A program made the position numbers and the translations under genes. The notes below the pieces were generated by a model, which searched no databases, was not told the DNA's origin, and saw only the letters and a list, made by a program, of their open reading frames with translations. From Shewanella pneumatophori (lineage in GTDB: Bacteria; Pseudomonadota; Gammaproteobacteria; Enterobacterales; Shewanellaceae), in assembly GCF_023283895.1 (NCBI RefSeq), contig NZ_JAKILB010000002.1:1-64000 (forward strand): a DNA stretch of 64,000 nt, read 5' to 3'. This document shows positions 16,644 to 26,262 of this stretch, piece by piece. How positions within the stretch are numbered: the stretch's first letter is position 1; every line of letters starts with the position of its first letter.

Positions 16644-18680
16644 GTGATCAGAACAAGAAATACTAAAATCGCAATTATCATCAGCGGCCTACTATCAAGC
16701 CAAGCTGTACTGGCTAACGAAGCTAATGACGTGTTTTCACTTGGTGAAATTGTCGTATCAGAGCAAACCGGTGTTAAAGATATCGCTATCAATAACACTA
16801 TGACTGCAGAGCAGATCGAACTGATTGGCGCAAAAACTGCGGCCGATGCTTTGGATTATGTACCTGGTGTACATGTTGCTCAGTCAAGTAAAGGTGAGAA
16901 GTTCCTAACTATTCAGGGCTTTGAGCAAGATAAAGTGCTTATTTTACTTGACGGTGTGCCATATTACGAAACTAACTATGGTCAGTTAGATCTTAACCAA
17001 ATTCCAGCTAACATCATTGCTAAAATTGATGTGGTAAAAGGCGCATCTTCAGTGCTTTACGGCCCAAATGGCATGGGCGGTGTGGTTAACATTATCACTA
17101 AGAAAGGCCAAGAAGGTGTTAGTGGTGACATTAACGCTTCATTTGGTCAAATGGGGCAAAACCACCAGGCTGGTTCAATCAGTCTAGGTAAAAATGGTTT
17201 TAGCTTATTTGCTTCAGTTGATCACCGCGGTCGTGATGCGATGCGTATGTCGAATGACTTTGAACCAGTTCTTTCTGATATTAAAGACAAGTTTGGCGAT
17301 CTACCTAAGCAGATGGTTGTTGAAGATGGTGGGGAGCGCGAAAATTCAGCTTACGAATCGACTAATATTTGGGTACGTGGTGGCTATGTTAATGAAAGTA
17401 CAGAACTTTTTGCCAGCGTATTTAGCCTAGACTCTGATCGTGAGCTGCCATACAACACTCGCTATAACAAAGTGTTTAGTGATTTTAGTAGCTTTGCTGA
17501 TATTTCAGAGTACAAAGATACCGGTATGGATCTAAGTGGTTTACACCGCGTAAATGATTGGCTAACAGTGCGTGCATTAGGTTATTACCACATGCATAAC
17601 GACAGCTACGATTCATATGATAATCCTGACAAAGACCTTAAATTAGCAACCAGTAGCTACAGTGACTACACTGCCGGTGGCGCTTTATTCACTGATATGG
17701 CATTAGCAGACTGGAATAGCTTAAGCCTGTCTGTTAACTACAAAAATGATGTGCACAAAAAGAAGAATGTTGCCTACGTAGATGTAGACCGTTCTCACGG
17801 TTATGAGCGCTCTCAGCTTGATACCATCAGTGTTGCAGCCGAAGATACTATGACCTTTGGTGCGCTAAATGTAGTGGCAGGTATTGCTTGGCATAAGCAA
17901 ACGATTGTTGAAGACCGTGGTAATGATGCAACACCGGGTGAAGATGGCTCAGATACCTTAGATCCTATGCTAGGTATGAGCTACACCTTTGATAATGCTG
18001 GGCTTGTTTACGGTTCTATCGCGCAAAAAACACGTTTTGCCACTTTCACCGAGATGTTTGACGATACTGGTGCACGTCACGATCTAAAGCCTGAACGTAA
18101 TACGAGTTACACCTTAGGCTGGAAAAATGACTTTAGCCATAGTTTGTTAAATAGCATAGATGTGGGTCTGTTCTATCACGATATCAGTGACAAAATTGTT
18201 GAAACCTATCTACCGGATCCGAATGATCCAGGTTGGGATCTTGAAGTTTACCAAAACATTGGTAAGTCAGAGTTTTACGGTATTGAGATCAGCACCTTAA
18301 GTCAGCTGACCGAAAACATCAGTTTATCACTTGATTACACTTATACTCACGCACGTAATAAGAGCGAAAACCGCGACTCTGATTACTTCCGTGATATTCC
18401 AAAAGATTCAGTTACTGCGATCGTCAACTGGTATCAGCCTTGGTTAGATATTGATAGCAACCTACGTGTTCGTTACCGCACTGATATCCTAATCGATGAA
18501 CGCTCACAAGAGTGGGAGTCTGATACTTTAACTATCGATATGGGTATTAAAAAGGCAATCACACCGCAGCTTTCTGCTTATGTGAACCTTAATAACCTAC
18601 TCGATGAGTCGCACTACGAAGGATACGGCCAGCCAAACGAAGGTCGTTCTTATGAAGTTGGCGTAAAGTACCGCTTCTAA
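16644..18680 (+). CDS. TonB-dependent outer-membrane receptor
   Basis: A 678-residue outer-membrane gated barrel importing a bulky substrate using TonB energy. Signal peptide 1-24 (cut after VLA), TonB box-like GEIVVSE near 33, plug domain (about 45-155) with LLDGVPYYE and GASSVLYGPNGMGGVVNI, then a 22-strand-type barrel ending in YRF with terminal Phe. The family resembles siderophore, haem and vitamin B12 receptors, and the substrate cannot be read from sequence. It is the first gene of a 12-gene operon that also encodes its own ABC importer and TonB complex. binding protein follows 9 bases later. Confidence 0.93.
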   Translation: MIRTRNTKIAIIISGLLSSQAVLANEANDVFSLGEIVVSEQTGVKDIAINNTMTAEQIELIGAKTAADALDYVPGVHVAQSSKGEKFLTIQGFEQDKVLILLDGVPYYETNYGQLDLNQIPANIIAKIDVVKGASSVLYGPNGMGGVVNIITKKGQEGVSGDINASFGQMGQNHQAGSISLGKNGFSLFASVDHRGRDAMRMSNDFEPVLSDIKDKFGDLPKQMVVEDGGERENSAYESTNIWVRGGYVNESTELFASVFSLDSDRELPYNTRYNKVFSDFSSFADISEYKDTGMDLSGLHRVNDWLTVRALGYYHMHNDSYDSYDNPDKDLKLATSSYSDYTAGGALFTDMALADWNSLSLSVNYKNDVHKKKNVAYVDVDRSHGYERSQLDTISVAAEDTMTFGALNVVAGIAWHKQTIVEDRGNDATPGEDGSDTLDPMLGMSYTFDNAGLVYGSIAQKTRFATFTEMFDDTGARHDLKPERNTSYTLGWKNDFSHSLLNSIDVGLFYHDISDKIVETYLPDPNDPGWDLEVYQNIGKSEFYGIEISTLSQLTENISLSLDYTYTHARNKSENRDSDYFRDIPKDSVTAIVNWYQPWLDIDSNLRVRYRTDILIDERSQEWESDTLTIDMGIKKAITPQLSAYVNLNNLLDESHYEGYGQPNEGRSYEVGVKYRF

Positions 18681-18689
18681 GGAATTAGA

Positions 18690-19688
18690 ATGTTAAACAG
18701 ACTATTTAGTGCTGTTGTCATTCTCCTTTGTGGTCTTTCAAGTGTATCGGCGGCGCCGATACACTTGGTTGATCAACAAGGCCGTGAGGTCGTGCTGTCA
18801 AAGCCGGCCTCACGCATTGTGACGACGTTTACCCCTGCAAACCTTTTCTCTCTAAGCCTTGGCCTTGAAGATCAATTGGTCGGTATTGGTGGTAGTACCA
18901 AGCATTCACCATTTATTAATCGTATTTTAGGTGAACGAGATCCTTTAGTGATCGGCAGCCGCTCAGCTGGAACTAGCTTAGAAACTATCGTCGCATTAAA
19001 GCCGGATCTGGTTTTAGTTTTTGGTAAAAAAGATGGCTATAGATTGGCAGACCGTCTGACCTCATTAGGTATTGCTTGCTTAGTTATTCAGCCTGAAAGC
19101 TTTAAAGACAGTGAAGTTGTGCTGTCGTTATTAGCAAAAGCAACAGGCACAGAAGACAAGGCGGCTAAGATCGCGGCTGAAAATCAACGTTTAGCTGAGA
19201 TTATTCAAACTGGACTTAAAGGTCTTAGTGATGAGCAGCGTCTGCGAGCATATTACGCCAATAGTTCAGATCTATACCGCACCGCCAGTGAGCAGATGTT
19301 TCAACATCAGCTAATGGCTGTTGCTGGTCTTAAAAATGTCGCAACCGGGGTACCGGGCTTTTACCCTAAAGTGAATGCAGAGCAGTTACTCCTTTGGCAG
19401 CCGCAATTGCTTGTACGCGAATCCAATGATTCAACCAAAGTTGATGAGCAACTTAAAAAGTCGTTGATGGCACAAATTGCTGAGCTACCGCAGATCAAAA
19501 TACCTAAAGGCAGTTTCTGGGATATGCCGTCACCGATGGCAATGGCAGGGGCACTTTATATTGCAGTTAACGCTTACCCTGAACGATTTAAAAACATCGA
19601 TGTAGATGCCGAAATAGCTCACTACTATCAAGTCGCCTTTGGTGATGCTTGCCTGTCTCCGCTACAAGAGATAAACCAATGTTTGTAG
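18690..19688 (+). CDS. Periplasmic binding protein of an iron/cobalamin-type ABC importer
   Basis: A class III substrate-binding protein (PeriplasmicBP_2) of 332 residues. It has a signal peptide (1-21, VSA cut), a N-lobe starting IHLVDQQGREVVLSKPASRIV, and a long linking helix. In BtuF, FhuD and related proteins this fold carries B12, siderophores or haem; a group of molybdate binders also belongs. The two Glu that dock to the permease cannot be assigned with certainty. AAGGA precedes the ATG, and the end overlaps the permease gene. Confidence 0.9.
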   Translation: MLNRLFSAVVILLCGLSSVSAAPIHLVDQQGREVVLSKPASRIVTTFTPANLFSLSLGLEDQLVGIGGSTKHSPFINRILGERDPLVIGSRSAGTSLETIVALKPDLVLVFGKKDGYRLADRLTSLGIACLVIQPESFKDSEVVLSLLAKATGTEDKAAKIAAENQRLAEIIQTGLKGLSDEQRLRAYYANSSDLYRTASEQMFQHQLMAVAGLKNVATGVPGFYPKVNAEQLLLWQPQLLVRESNDSTKVDEQLKKSLMAQIAELPQIKIPKGSFWDMPSPMAMAGALYIAVNAYPERFKNIDVDAEIAHYYQVAFGDACLSPLQEINQCL

Positions 19689-20725
19689 CTAAAAAACGCA
19701 CGCTACAACCAGTGCAATGGCTTGGCGTGGCCATTGTAGTTGGTCTGGTGGGTCTTTGTGCTGGGCGCTTTTCGATTAACCCTAGCGATTTATTCAGCGC
19801 TATTCAAAAGCTGCCGTCTGTATTAAGTAGCTTAATACTTACAGGGCAAGTGCCAGATAATTTAACCCAAGAAGAACGAGTTATTCTGCTTATTCGTTTT
19901 CCGCGTTTATTGACAGCTCTGATAGTAGGTGCTGGCCTTGCCGTATCTGGCGCCGTGTATCAAGGGGTATTTCGTAACCCGCTGGTATCACCAGATATTT
20001 TAGGCGTAGCTTCAGGCTGCATGTTTGGTGCAGCTATGGGCTTGATCTCGCCTGGAAGCAGTTGGTTGATGGTGCAGTTATTAGCTTTTGCTTGCGGACT
20101 CGCCGCTGCTTGTGCAGCTATGTTCATGGCAAAGCGCTTTGGTAGCAACAGCCTGCTACTAATGATTATGACCGGTATTATTGTTGGTTCGATATTTGGC
20201 GCAGGCCTGACCATGTTAAAAGCCTTAGCCGATCCCTATGGCGAGTTACCTGCGATTGTATTTTGGTTAATGGGCTCTTTGTCGGTAAGCAGTTGGAGTA
20301 CGGTCGCGCAACTTATCGTGCCTGTGGCTGTAGGTTATGGACTTATCCATACACTACGTTATCGACTCAACGTGCTCTGCTTAGGTGACCATCAATGCCG
20401 TAGCCTTGGTGTTGAGCCTGCAAGGCTGCGTATGGTGCTGATAGTAATTAGTTCATTTATTGTGGCTTCATGTGTTGCAACTGTAGGCTCTGTCGCATGG
20501 ATAGGCCTAGTAGTGCCACATATGGTGCGCACCTTCACAGGCGCTAACAATATGCGCTTAATCCCGTTATCGACTGCTGTGGGCGCGATGTTTTTGCTAC
20601 TAGCAGATAGTGTTGCTAGGGCGAGCTTTAGCATGGAGATCCCCATTGGCATTGTCACTTCATTGGTTGGTGCGCCTTTATTTGCCTTCTTACTGTTTCG
20701 TTTTCGTCAGGGAGGCGCGTACTAA
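19679..20725 (+). CDS. ABC importer permease, BtuC/FecCD family
   Basis: The 348-residue protein has about nine or ten membrane helices and the family's signature segments LLIRFPRLLTALIVGAGLA (N-terminal) and RNPLVSPDILGVASG, plus VGSVAWIGLVVPHMVR near the C-terminus that couples to the ATPase. ATG 19679 is preferred over 19649, because MFVAKKRTLQP starts next to the charged region before helix 1. It overlaps the binding protein by 10 bases and the ATPase ATG by 1 base. Confidence 0.92.
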   Translation: MFVAKKRTLQPVQWLGVAIVVGLVGLCAGRFSINPSDLFSAIQKLPSVLSSLILTGQVPDNLTQEERVILLIRFPRLLTALIVGAGLAVSGAVYQGVFRNPLVSPDILGVASGCMFGAAMGLISPGSSWLMVQLLAFACGLAAACAAMFMAKRFGSNSLLLMIMTGIIVGSIFGAGLTMLKALADPYGELPAIVFWLMGSLSVSSWSTVAQLIVPVAVGYGLIHTLRYRLNVLCLGDHQCRSLGVEPARLRMVLIVISSFIVASCVATVGSVAWIGLVVPHMVRTFTGANNMRLIPLSTAVGAMFLLLADSVARASFSMEIPIGIVTSLVGAPLFAFLLFRFRQGGAY

Positions 20726-22059
20726 TGCTAGCGGTTGAGTATGTGAGCTTTGCTGTTGCGGGTAAGCAACTATTACAAGATGTCAGCTTTGAGCTGGCTG
20801 CTGGCGAGTTTTTAGCCGTTCTAGGCGCTAATGGTGCGGGTAAAACGACACTAATGAATTGTCTGTGTGGTTTAAATCAACCAAGCCAAGGGCGAGTTAA
20901 GCTCAATGGCAAGCCGTTAAACAATATGACTCGTGCAGAAATAGCACAGCAGATGGCTTTAGTGCCGCAGCAACAAGAGACCGCCTTTGCTTTTACTGCG
21001 CTTGAAATGGTGGTAATGGGGCGGACGCCGTTTTTATCAACTTTTGAATCACCATCAGAGCAAGACATTCATGAAGCTAAAAGAGTTATGCAGTTGCTTG
21101 ATGTCGGCGGTTTAGCTAAGGCGGACTATAACCGCTTATCAGGTGGAGAGCGTCAACTGGTTTTGCTCGCCAGAGCCTTGTTTCAGAGTGAGCAGCTATT
21201 GCTACTTGATGAGCCGACTAATCATCTTGATTATCGCAATAAATTTCAAATTCTTTCTCAGGTCAAACGCAGTTGTGTTGAATCTAACACCGCAGTGATT
21301 GCGATTTTGCATGATCCAAATCTGGCTCAGTTATACGCAGACAAAGTACTGCTGTTGGAGCACGGCAAGGTATTGGATTACGGCGAGCGCAGCGCTGTAA
21401 TGACCAGTAAAAATATCAGTCGACTATATGGTTTGGCTACTGCCAGCTATACAGTTGCCTCGCAGGAGTTTTTTATGCCGCAAAACGTATTGGGCTTGAG
21501 CCTCAGCAAAGTGCTGATTGTAACTGGTGAAAGCGGTAGCGGAAAAACCACCGCTTTAGCAGCACTCATTGAGCAGTGCCAACAGCAACAGATCAAATTA
21601 AAAGGCATGCTTTGCCCCGGTGTAATGAAAGATGGTCGCCGTTTTAGTAGCGACATTGTTGATATCGCCACAGGTGAGCGTTGTCTATTTGGCCATCGCA
21701 CTGGCGTGTTGGATAAGAAAACCGGCACTCGTTTTAGTTTTACTGAAGCAGGGTTGGCCCTTGGTTTACAAGCCCTTGATCATAATAATTTTAACCAAGG
21801 CGATATCTGTATAGTCGATGAAATTGGCCCGATGGAGCTTGGTGGTCAAGGCTTTGGTAAGCAAATTGCGCCACTACTTGCAGTGGCCAATAGCCGCCAT
21901 ATCTGGGTGGTGCGGCCAAACTTGATTGAGCAAGTTTGTCGCCATTGGTCGCTGCATAACCCTGAAGTTATCGATATCGAAGATGCGCATTTACCTCAAA
22001 AGCTTATGCAGTTTATCAACGCAGAGACTGCAGCCTTTGTAAGTGAGCAAAGCCAATGA
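20725..22059 (+). CDS. ABC importer ATPase fused to a THEP1-like NTPase domain
   Basis: Residues 1-250 form a standard FecE/BtuD-type ATPase with Walker A GANGAGKT (34-41), LSGGERQ signature (about 138), Walker B LLLLDEPTNH and switch His. The remainder (about 262-430) is a second P-loop domain starting VLIVTGESGSGKTTA with GESGSGKT at 268-275 and a DEIGPMEL Walker B at about 365. It resembles the THEP1/NTPase_1 nucleoside-triphosphatase family. The usual BtuD length is about 250, so the extra 190 residues are a genuine fusion. No frameshift or internal stop is involved. The role of the second domain is unknown. Confidence 0.88.
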   Translation: MLAVEYVSFAVAGKQLLQDVSFELAAGEFLAVLGANGAGKTTLMNCLCGLNQPSQGRVKLNGKPLNNMTRAEIAQQMALVPQQQETAFAFTALEMVVMGRTPFLSTFESPSEQDIHEAKRVMQLLDVGGLAKADYNRLSGGERQLVLLARALFQSEQLLLLDEPTNHLDYRNKFQILSQVKRSCVESNTAVIAILHDPNLAQLYADKVLLLEHGKVLDYGERSAVMTSKNISRLYGLATASYTVASQEFFMPQNVLGLSLSKVLIVTGESGSGKTTALAALIEQCQQQQIKLKGMLCPGVMKDGRRFSSDIVDIATGERCLFGHRTGVLDKKTGTRFSFTEAGLALGLQALDHNNFNQGDICIVDEIGPMELGGQGFGKQIAPLLAVANSRHIWVVRPNLIEQVCRHWSLHNPEVIDIEDAHLPQKLMQFINAETAAFVSEQSQ

Positions 22060-22748
22060 AAGATGTCAGCTTGAATCAAACGACTACACTTGAACAGCGC
22101 TTTATCGCTGCGCGTCTTGCTAGTGTGGTCGTGTTCGCGTTGGCGGTGACGGCACTGACCTTAATTAATGCTAATAGCTTGCTATTTCCTGGTAGCAGCG
22201 TGACTACATATTTAGTGGTCACAGCCATTGTTGGCTCGTTAGCGGCGTGCATTTTACCTATCCGTAATGTTTTGCAGGCTCGCTATGCATGGATAGTAAG
22301 CGGCTTTGCGTTATTGTTACTTATCTATAGTAAAACCCTTGAGCCGCCAATGGGCGATAGTGCCATGCTGACCTCCCTTTGGGCGCAGCTGTTTTTCCTT
22401 TCTAGACCCATTGCACTTGGTTTAGCTATCGCTGCTTGTGTCGGTTACTTAATCCATGCTTTTGCTCGTGATCTGCGCTTAGAAAGTCATAGCCATCTTC
22501 TCAGTTTACTTGCGGGTACGGCGTTTCTTGGCGGCGAAATTGCAGGGAGCTATTGGGCGTTTATCGGCTGGGGGCGCAGTTGGAGTTGGAGTGGCCACTT
22601 CTTTTTCTCGGCGCTGACTTACCTGTTATTTATCTTAGTGTTTCACCTACCCAAAGCTTGGTTTGCTAATGGCAAAGCGCTGGCATTAGGCAAGGCTGCG
22701 GTGCTTGGCTTTATTTGTGTATTGATGTTGGGGTATCGCCTGTCATGA
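22056..22748 (+). CDS. CcsA/ResC-like integral membrane protein with WWD-type motif
   Basis: A 230-residue protein with about six membrane helices. Before and within helix 5 it has the CcsA/CcmC-type motif LGGEIAGSYWAFIGWG, then W172-G-x-x-W176-x-W178. CcsA proteins continue WDPKE; here the Asp is Ser179. His197 lies 19 residues after W178, the spacing of the conserved haem-ligand histidine following the WWD loop in CcsA. The earlier partner histidine is not obvious. In system-II cytochrome c biogenesis this family carries haem to the periplasm. Start overlaps the ATPase stop (ATGA). Confidence 0.75.
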   Translation: MKDVSLNQTTTLEQRFIAARLASVVVFALAVTALTLINANSLLFPGSSVTTYLVVTAIVGSLAACILPIRNVLQARYAWIVSGFALLLLIYSKTLEPPMGDSAMLTSLWAQLFFLSRPIALGLAIAACVGYLIHAFARDLRLESHSHLLSLLAGTAFLGGEIAGSYWAFIGWGRSWSWSGHFFFSALTYLLFILVFHLPKAWFANGKALALGKAAVLGFICVLMLGYRLS

Positions 22749-23572
22749 CGATGAATTGGTTGTTTTCAATGCGGTTAGCCTTTGTATTACTCGTGCTGCT
22801 ATCTGTGTGGTTTGCGCTAGGCGTTTCCATGAGTGAGCAAGATGCCTATCGACAAGTATTACGCTCACTTAATGATCTGCCTATGTCGCAGTGGATGCAG
22901 AGTTTAGTGAACGCGCCTATTGTGGCAAGTTGGCTTGCTGGCCTATTTGGTTTGATGTTTCTACTTGGGTTAAACACTGCACTTTGTTCTTGGCGCGATC
23001 TGTTACCAACTTGGCGTCATAAGCGCTGGCGCAGCCCACGGATCATGATGCTGCCGATCCATATTCTGACCTTGTTAGTATTCATCTTTCATGGTGTCGA
23101 CTTAGTGTTTATTCATGGTCACGACAGCGTTGTACTGCATCAAGGAGAGCGCTTTAACAGTGGACGCTATCAAATTGAGTTAGTCAAAGTTGATTATCGT
23201 AACGATGCCAGCCAAATCACTGAAGATGAAAAAGGTTTTAGCCCTGCAGGCCGTATCACTCGTCGTAGCGTAGAGGTATTCGATCCGCGCATAAACAATG
23301 CTTATTTTAAGGTAAGCAATGGCGAGCAAACCGTCAGTGGTCATGCTGGTTTCCTGCGTCCATTCAATTGGGGCGATCTGTATATCACGGTGACGGATTT
23401 TCGTGTGCCGTATCAACAGCAGGCAAAAGGCGTGCAAGTTAAGGTGCTAGCGGTACATAACCCACTCATTAACTATTTCTTTATCTGTTACTGCCTATTG
23501 CTGCTGAGTTTACTGTTACAAGGGTTGGTGTTTTGGCGTCGTTCAATCAAAAAAGGGGGCCGCAAATGCTAG
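22745..23572 (+). CDS. ResB/Ccs1-like membrane protein
   Basis: The 275 residues have an N-terminal anchor, further helices at about 50-70 and 95-120, a large periplasmic domain, and a C-terminal helix (about 240-262). The region PIHILTLLVFIFHGVDLVF, then a Gln/Gly-rich strand domain and HNPLINYFF near the end, resembles ResB/Ccs1, the partner of CcsA/ResC. It is shorter than typical ResB (about 400-540). Start ATG 22745 overlaps the previous stop (ATGA). Its location next to the CcsA-like gene supports the pairing. Confidence 0.7.
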   Translation: MTMNWLFSMRLAFVLLVLLSVWFALGVSMSEQDAYRQVLRSLNDLPMSQWMQSLVNAPIVASWLAGLFGLMFLLGLNTALCSWRDLLPTWRHKRWRSPRIMMLPIHILTLLVFIFHGVDLVFIHGHDSVVLHQGERFNSGRYQIELVKVDYRNDASQITEDEKGFSPAGRITRRSVEVFDPRINNAYFKVSNGEQTVSGHAGFLRPFNWGDLYITVTDFRVPYQQQAKGVQVKVLAVHNPLINYFFICYCLLLLSLLLQGLVFWRRSIKKGGRKC

Positions 23573-24351
23573 CTCGAGTTTCTATCAGTTTATTGGTCGC
23601 ATGTAGTGTATTGCCTTTCAACGCGAATGCGACGGCAGGTGCGATTGATTCAAGCAGCAATTTAGCAGAGCGCTGGCGAGAACAAATACAACAACCTGTT
23701 ATGCAAGCAGTGCAGCTTGGTGAAGAGGCGGCGGCATGGCAACAACAAAAAGCACAGTCTTTGTCGCAGCAGCAGCAAGACTTAGGTGAGCTTTACTGGA
23801 CTGAGTATCAGCTGCAAAAACAACAAAGATATTTAGCCTCCTTGCAAGCAGAGGTTGCTCAGTTGCAGCAAGACATTGCCACAATAACGGCATTAAAGCA
23901 GGAGCTCGAGCCACAGCTTGAGATCTGGTATGCCATGTTAGAGCGTCAAGTGAGCAGCGATCTTCCGTTTGACTTTGATGAGCGTAAGCGTCGCCTAGCA
24001 TTTTTACGCACTGCAATGGATAGCCATGATCTGCCATTGGCCGAGCGTTTTAGGCGCTTACTTGATGTGATGACCATAGAGGTTGCTTATGGTTATGGCC
24101 AGCAGTTAACCCAGGAGGTTATCGCAATCGATGAGCAACCTGTGCAGGTGAACTTATTGCGACTAGGACGTTTATCTTGGTTTTATATCACCCCTGATGA
24201 GCAACATCTAGGTTGGTTTGATAATGAGTCTCGCCAGTGGCGGCCCTTACCTGTTGATCAACAAGGTGACATTAAAGTAGCAATGGCAATTACTGCTAAT
24301 AAACAGGTGGCGCAGATTGTCAATCTTCCACTAGGAGGACAAGAGCAATGA
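23566..24351 (+). CDS. DUF3450-type periplasmic protein of the TonB2 module
   Basis: A 261-residue protein with signal peptide (1-22, NANA cut), a long Gln-rich coiled coil (about 40-130) and a C-terminal domain with RRLLDVMTIEVAYG and WFYITPDEQHLGWFD. DUF3450 proteins always accompany TtpC-ExbB-ExbD-TonB sets in Vibrio and Shewanella. Good AAAGGGGGC ribosome site before ATG 23566; it overlaps the ResB-like gene by 7 bases and the next gene by 4. Confidence 0.88.
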   Translation: MLARVSISLLVACSVLPFNANATAGAIDSSSNLAERWREQIQQPVMQAVQLGEEAAAWQQQKAQSLSQQQQDLGELYWTEYQLQKQQRYLASLQAEVAQLQQDIATITALKQELEPQLEIWYAMLERQVSSDLPFDFDERKRRLAFLRTAMDSHDLPLAERFRRLLDVMTIEVAYGYGQQLTQEVIAIDEQPVQVNLLRLGRLSWFYITPDEQHLGWFDNESRQWRPLPVDQQGDIKVAMAITANKQVAQIVNLPLGGQEQ

Positions 24352-25757
24352 GAGCTGTGATCGCCATTTTACTTTTAAGTGCTTCTGCTCAGGTTTTTGC
24401 CCAAGGCCCAGTTGTTGCAGACACTACAGTGAACAAAACTGCTGGTCATTATCAGCTGCAAAAGACTCAAATCGATAACCGAGTGGCTGATATCCGTCAG
24501 CAAAATAGCGCTTGGGAGCTTCAATTAAAGCAAGAGATCGATGAGGTCAAATCTAACCAACAAGCGTTAAGCACAAGGTTAGCCAGTAAACGCGCACAAC
24601 TGGCAGCATTAAATGAGCAATTAGTCGAGCTTAATCAGCAAAAGCAGCAATTGACTAGCAGTTATCAACTCGCTGTTGATGATATGCAGCTGGTTCAAGG
24701 GGCTTATCAAAAAGCGCTGAGTAGCTTATCGCAGCAATGGCAGCAAAGTCCTACCAGCTTAATTGAAGACCAACGACAGCAAAGCTTAACTGTTGCTAAG
24801 GCTAACTCAAGCTTTCCAAGCCTGAAGCAGCTTAATGAGCTTGTAGATTACGCTGTTGACGATATGCAAATGACCGCACAAGTTGCCCGTACTTCAGCAG
24901 CAATAAGTCAAGCAGATGGCAGTGTTAGCACCAAAGAGCTATTTGTCATTGGTGGCTTAATGGCGATAACAGACACTGATTTACCGAGCTTCATTGCTTT
25001 TACTGACAAACTGCCAACCGCTATTGCACCTGTTGATAGTGATGTTAGCCAGCGACTCAAAACGTGGATAGATGGTGAAACTCAACTATTGGCAATGGAT
25101 TTAAGTCAAGGTCGCATGTTGCCAAGCTTGGCGCAAAAGCAAAGTCTTGGCCAATGGGTAAAAGATGGTGGCGAAGTTTTGTGGCCTATTCTTATTTTGG
25201 CAGCGTTTGGCTTACTGATAGCCCTCTGGCGTGCGGTTGTCTTACTGTATTGGCGCCCATTAGCTCAGCTTGAAAACGATGCTAGTACTAAAGCAGATCT
25301 GCAACAAATTAAGCAGCAACTACAGAGTGTGTCTCGAGCTCCCGCAGCGAAAGTACTAGCCGATGCCATTGTTGAGGGGAGTAGTGTTGACGCAATGGAT
25401 CAGCGACTCAAGCAGTTGATGTTGAGACAGATGACGCAATTTGAACGAGGTCTTGGCTTTATTGCGCTACTTGCTGCAATGGCGCCGATGCTGGGTTTGT
25501 TGGGAACGGTTTCCGGCATGATTGAAACTTTCCAATCACTTACTGAATTTGGTAATAGCGATCCAAAATTGCTGTCGCAAGGGATCAGTAAAGCACTGAT
25601 TACTACTCAAGCAGGCTTGCTGGTGGCACTGCCTTTATTGTTGCTGCATTACCCGCTAAAGCGCCGCGCTCAAGCGTTAAGTTTGAATATGGAGCAGCAA
25701 TCAGCCTTGTTACTAGCACTCAATCTTGAGCAAGGGGCAGGCCATGGTTCAAAGTAG
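24348..25757 (+). CDS. ttpC: TtpC-type ExbB-like protein of the TonB2 system
   Basis: The 469 residues have a signal peptide (1-18), a long periplasmic coiled coil (about 40-150), and three membrane helices in a MotA/TolQ/ExbB domain (about 275-460) with APMLGLLGTVSGMIETF, the proton-channel signature. TtpC is an accessory energiser specific to TonB2 systems, described in Vibrio. It lies directly upstream of exbB and its start overlaps the DUF3450 gene by 4 bases. Confidence 0.88.
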   Translation: MRAVIAILLLSASAQVFAQGPVVADTTVNKTAGHYQLQKTQIDNRVADIRQQNSAWELQLKQEIDEVKSNQQALSTRLASKRAQLAALNEQLVELNQQKQQLTSSYQLAVDDMQLVQGAYQKALSSLSQQWQQSPTSLIEDQRQQSLTVAKANSSFPSLKQLNELVDYAVDDMQMTAQVARTSAAISQADGSVSTKELFVIGGLMAITDTDLPSFIAFTDKLPTAIAPVDSDVSQRLKTWIDGETQLLAMDLSQGRMLPSLAQKQSLGQWVKDGGEVLWPILILAAFGLLIALWRAVVLLYWRPLAQLENDASTKADLQQIKQQLQSVSRAPAAKVLADAIVEGSSVDAMDQRLKQLMLRQMTQFERGLGFIALLAAMAPMLGLLGTVSGMIETFQSLTEFGNSDPKLLSQGISKALITTQAGLLVALPLLLLHYPLKRRAQALSLNMEQQSALLLALNLEQGAGHGSK

Positions 25758-26262
25758 TGTTATAGCATCACTAGCGCATTTTCTTAATGCTGTTTTAGGC
25801 TTTATTGAGCTTGGTGGCATAGTGATGTGGCCGCTATTTATCTGCTGTTTATGGATGTTGTGGTTAGTGAGTCGCGCTTTATTTAAAGAGCCTAGCTCAG
25901 GTTTGGATAAAGCAGGCCGAACAACCGAGTATGATTGGCTTAATCAGCGCTTGCGCTTGTTAGCACTACGGCAGGCACAGGCTCAGCAGTATGGCGATCT
26001 TCAAGGGGTTAAATTGCTTGCTATGGTGGCACCGCTACTTGGTTTACTCGGTACAGTGAGCGGAATGATCGCTATGTTTGATGCGGGAGCTCATTATGGC
26101 TTTCACGATCCAGCGGTGATCTCTGCGGGGATCTCCATGGCAATGGTGACCACACAAACAGGTTTATTTGTTGGGTTAACTGGCGCCATATTGGCCTTTT
26201 TCTGGCAACGAAAATTAAATCGTGTCGATACTAATTTATTAGCAGGAGGCGCTAATGCTTAG
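25744..26262 (+). CDS. exbB: ExbB proton channel subunit of the TonB2 system
   Basis: A 172-residue MotA/TolQ/ExbB protein with three membrane helices and MVAPLLGLLGTVSGMIAMF. Short form, as usual for ExbB2. ATG 25744 overlaps ttpC by 14 bases and has an upstream AAGGGG ribosome site; the earlier in-frame start is less convincing. Confidence 0.92.
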   Translation: MVQSSVIASLAHFLNAVLGFIELGGIVMWPLFICCLWMLWLVSRALFKEPSSGLDKAGRTTEYDWLNQRLRLLALRQAQAQQYGDLQGVKLLAMVAPLLGLLGTVSGMIAMFDAGAHYGFHDPAVISAGISMAMVTTQTGLFVGLTGAILAFFWQRKLNRVDTNLLAGGANA

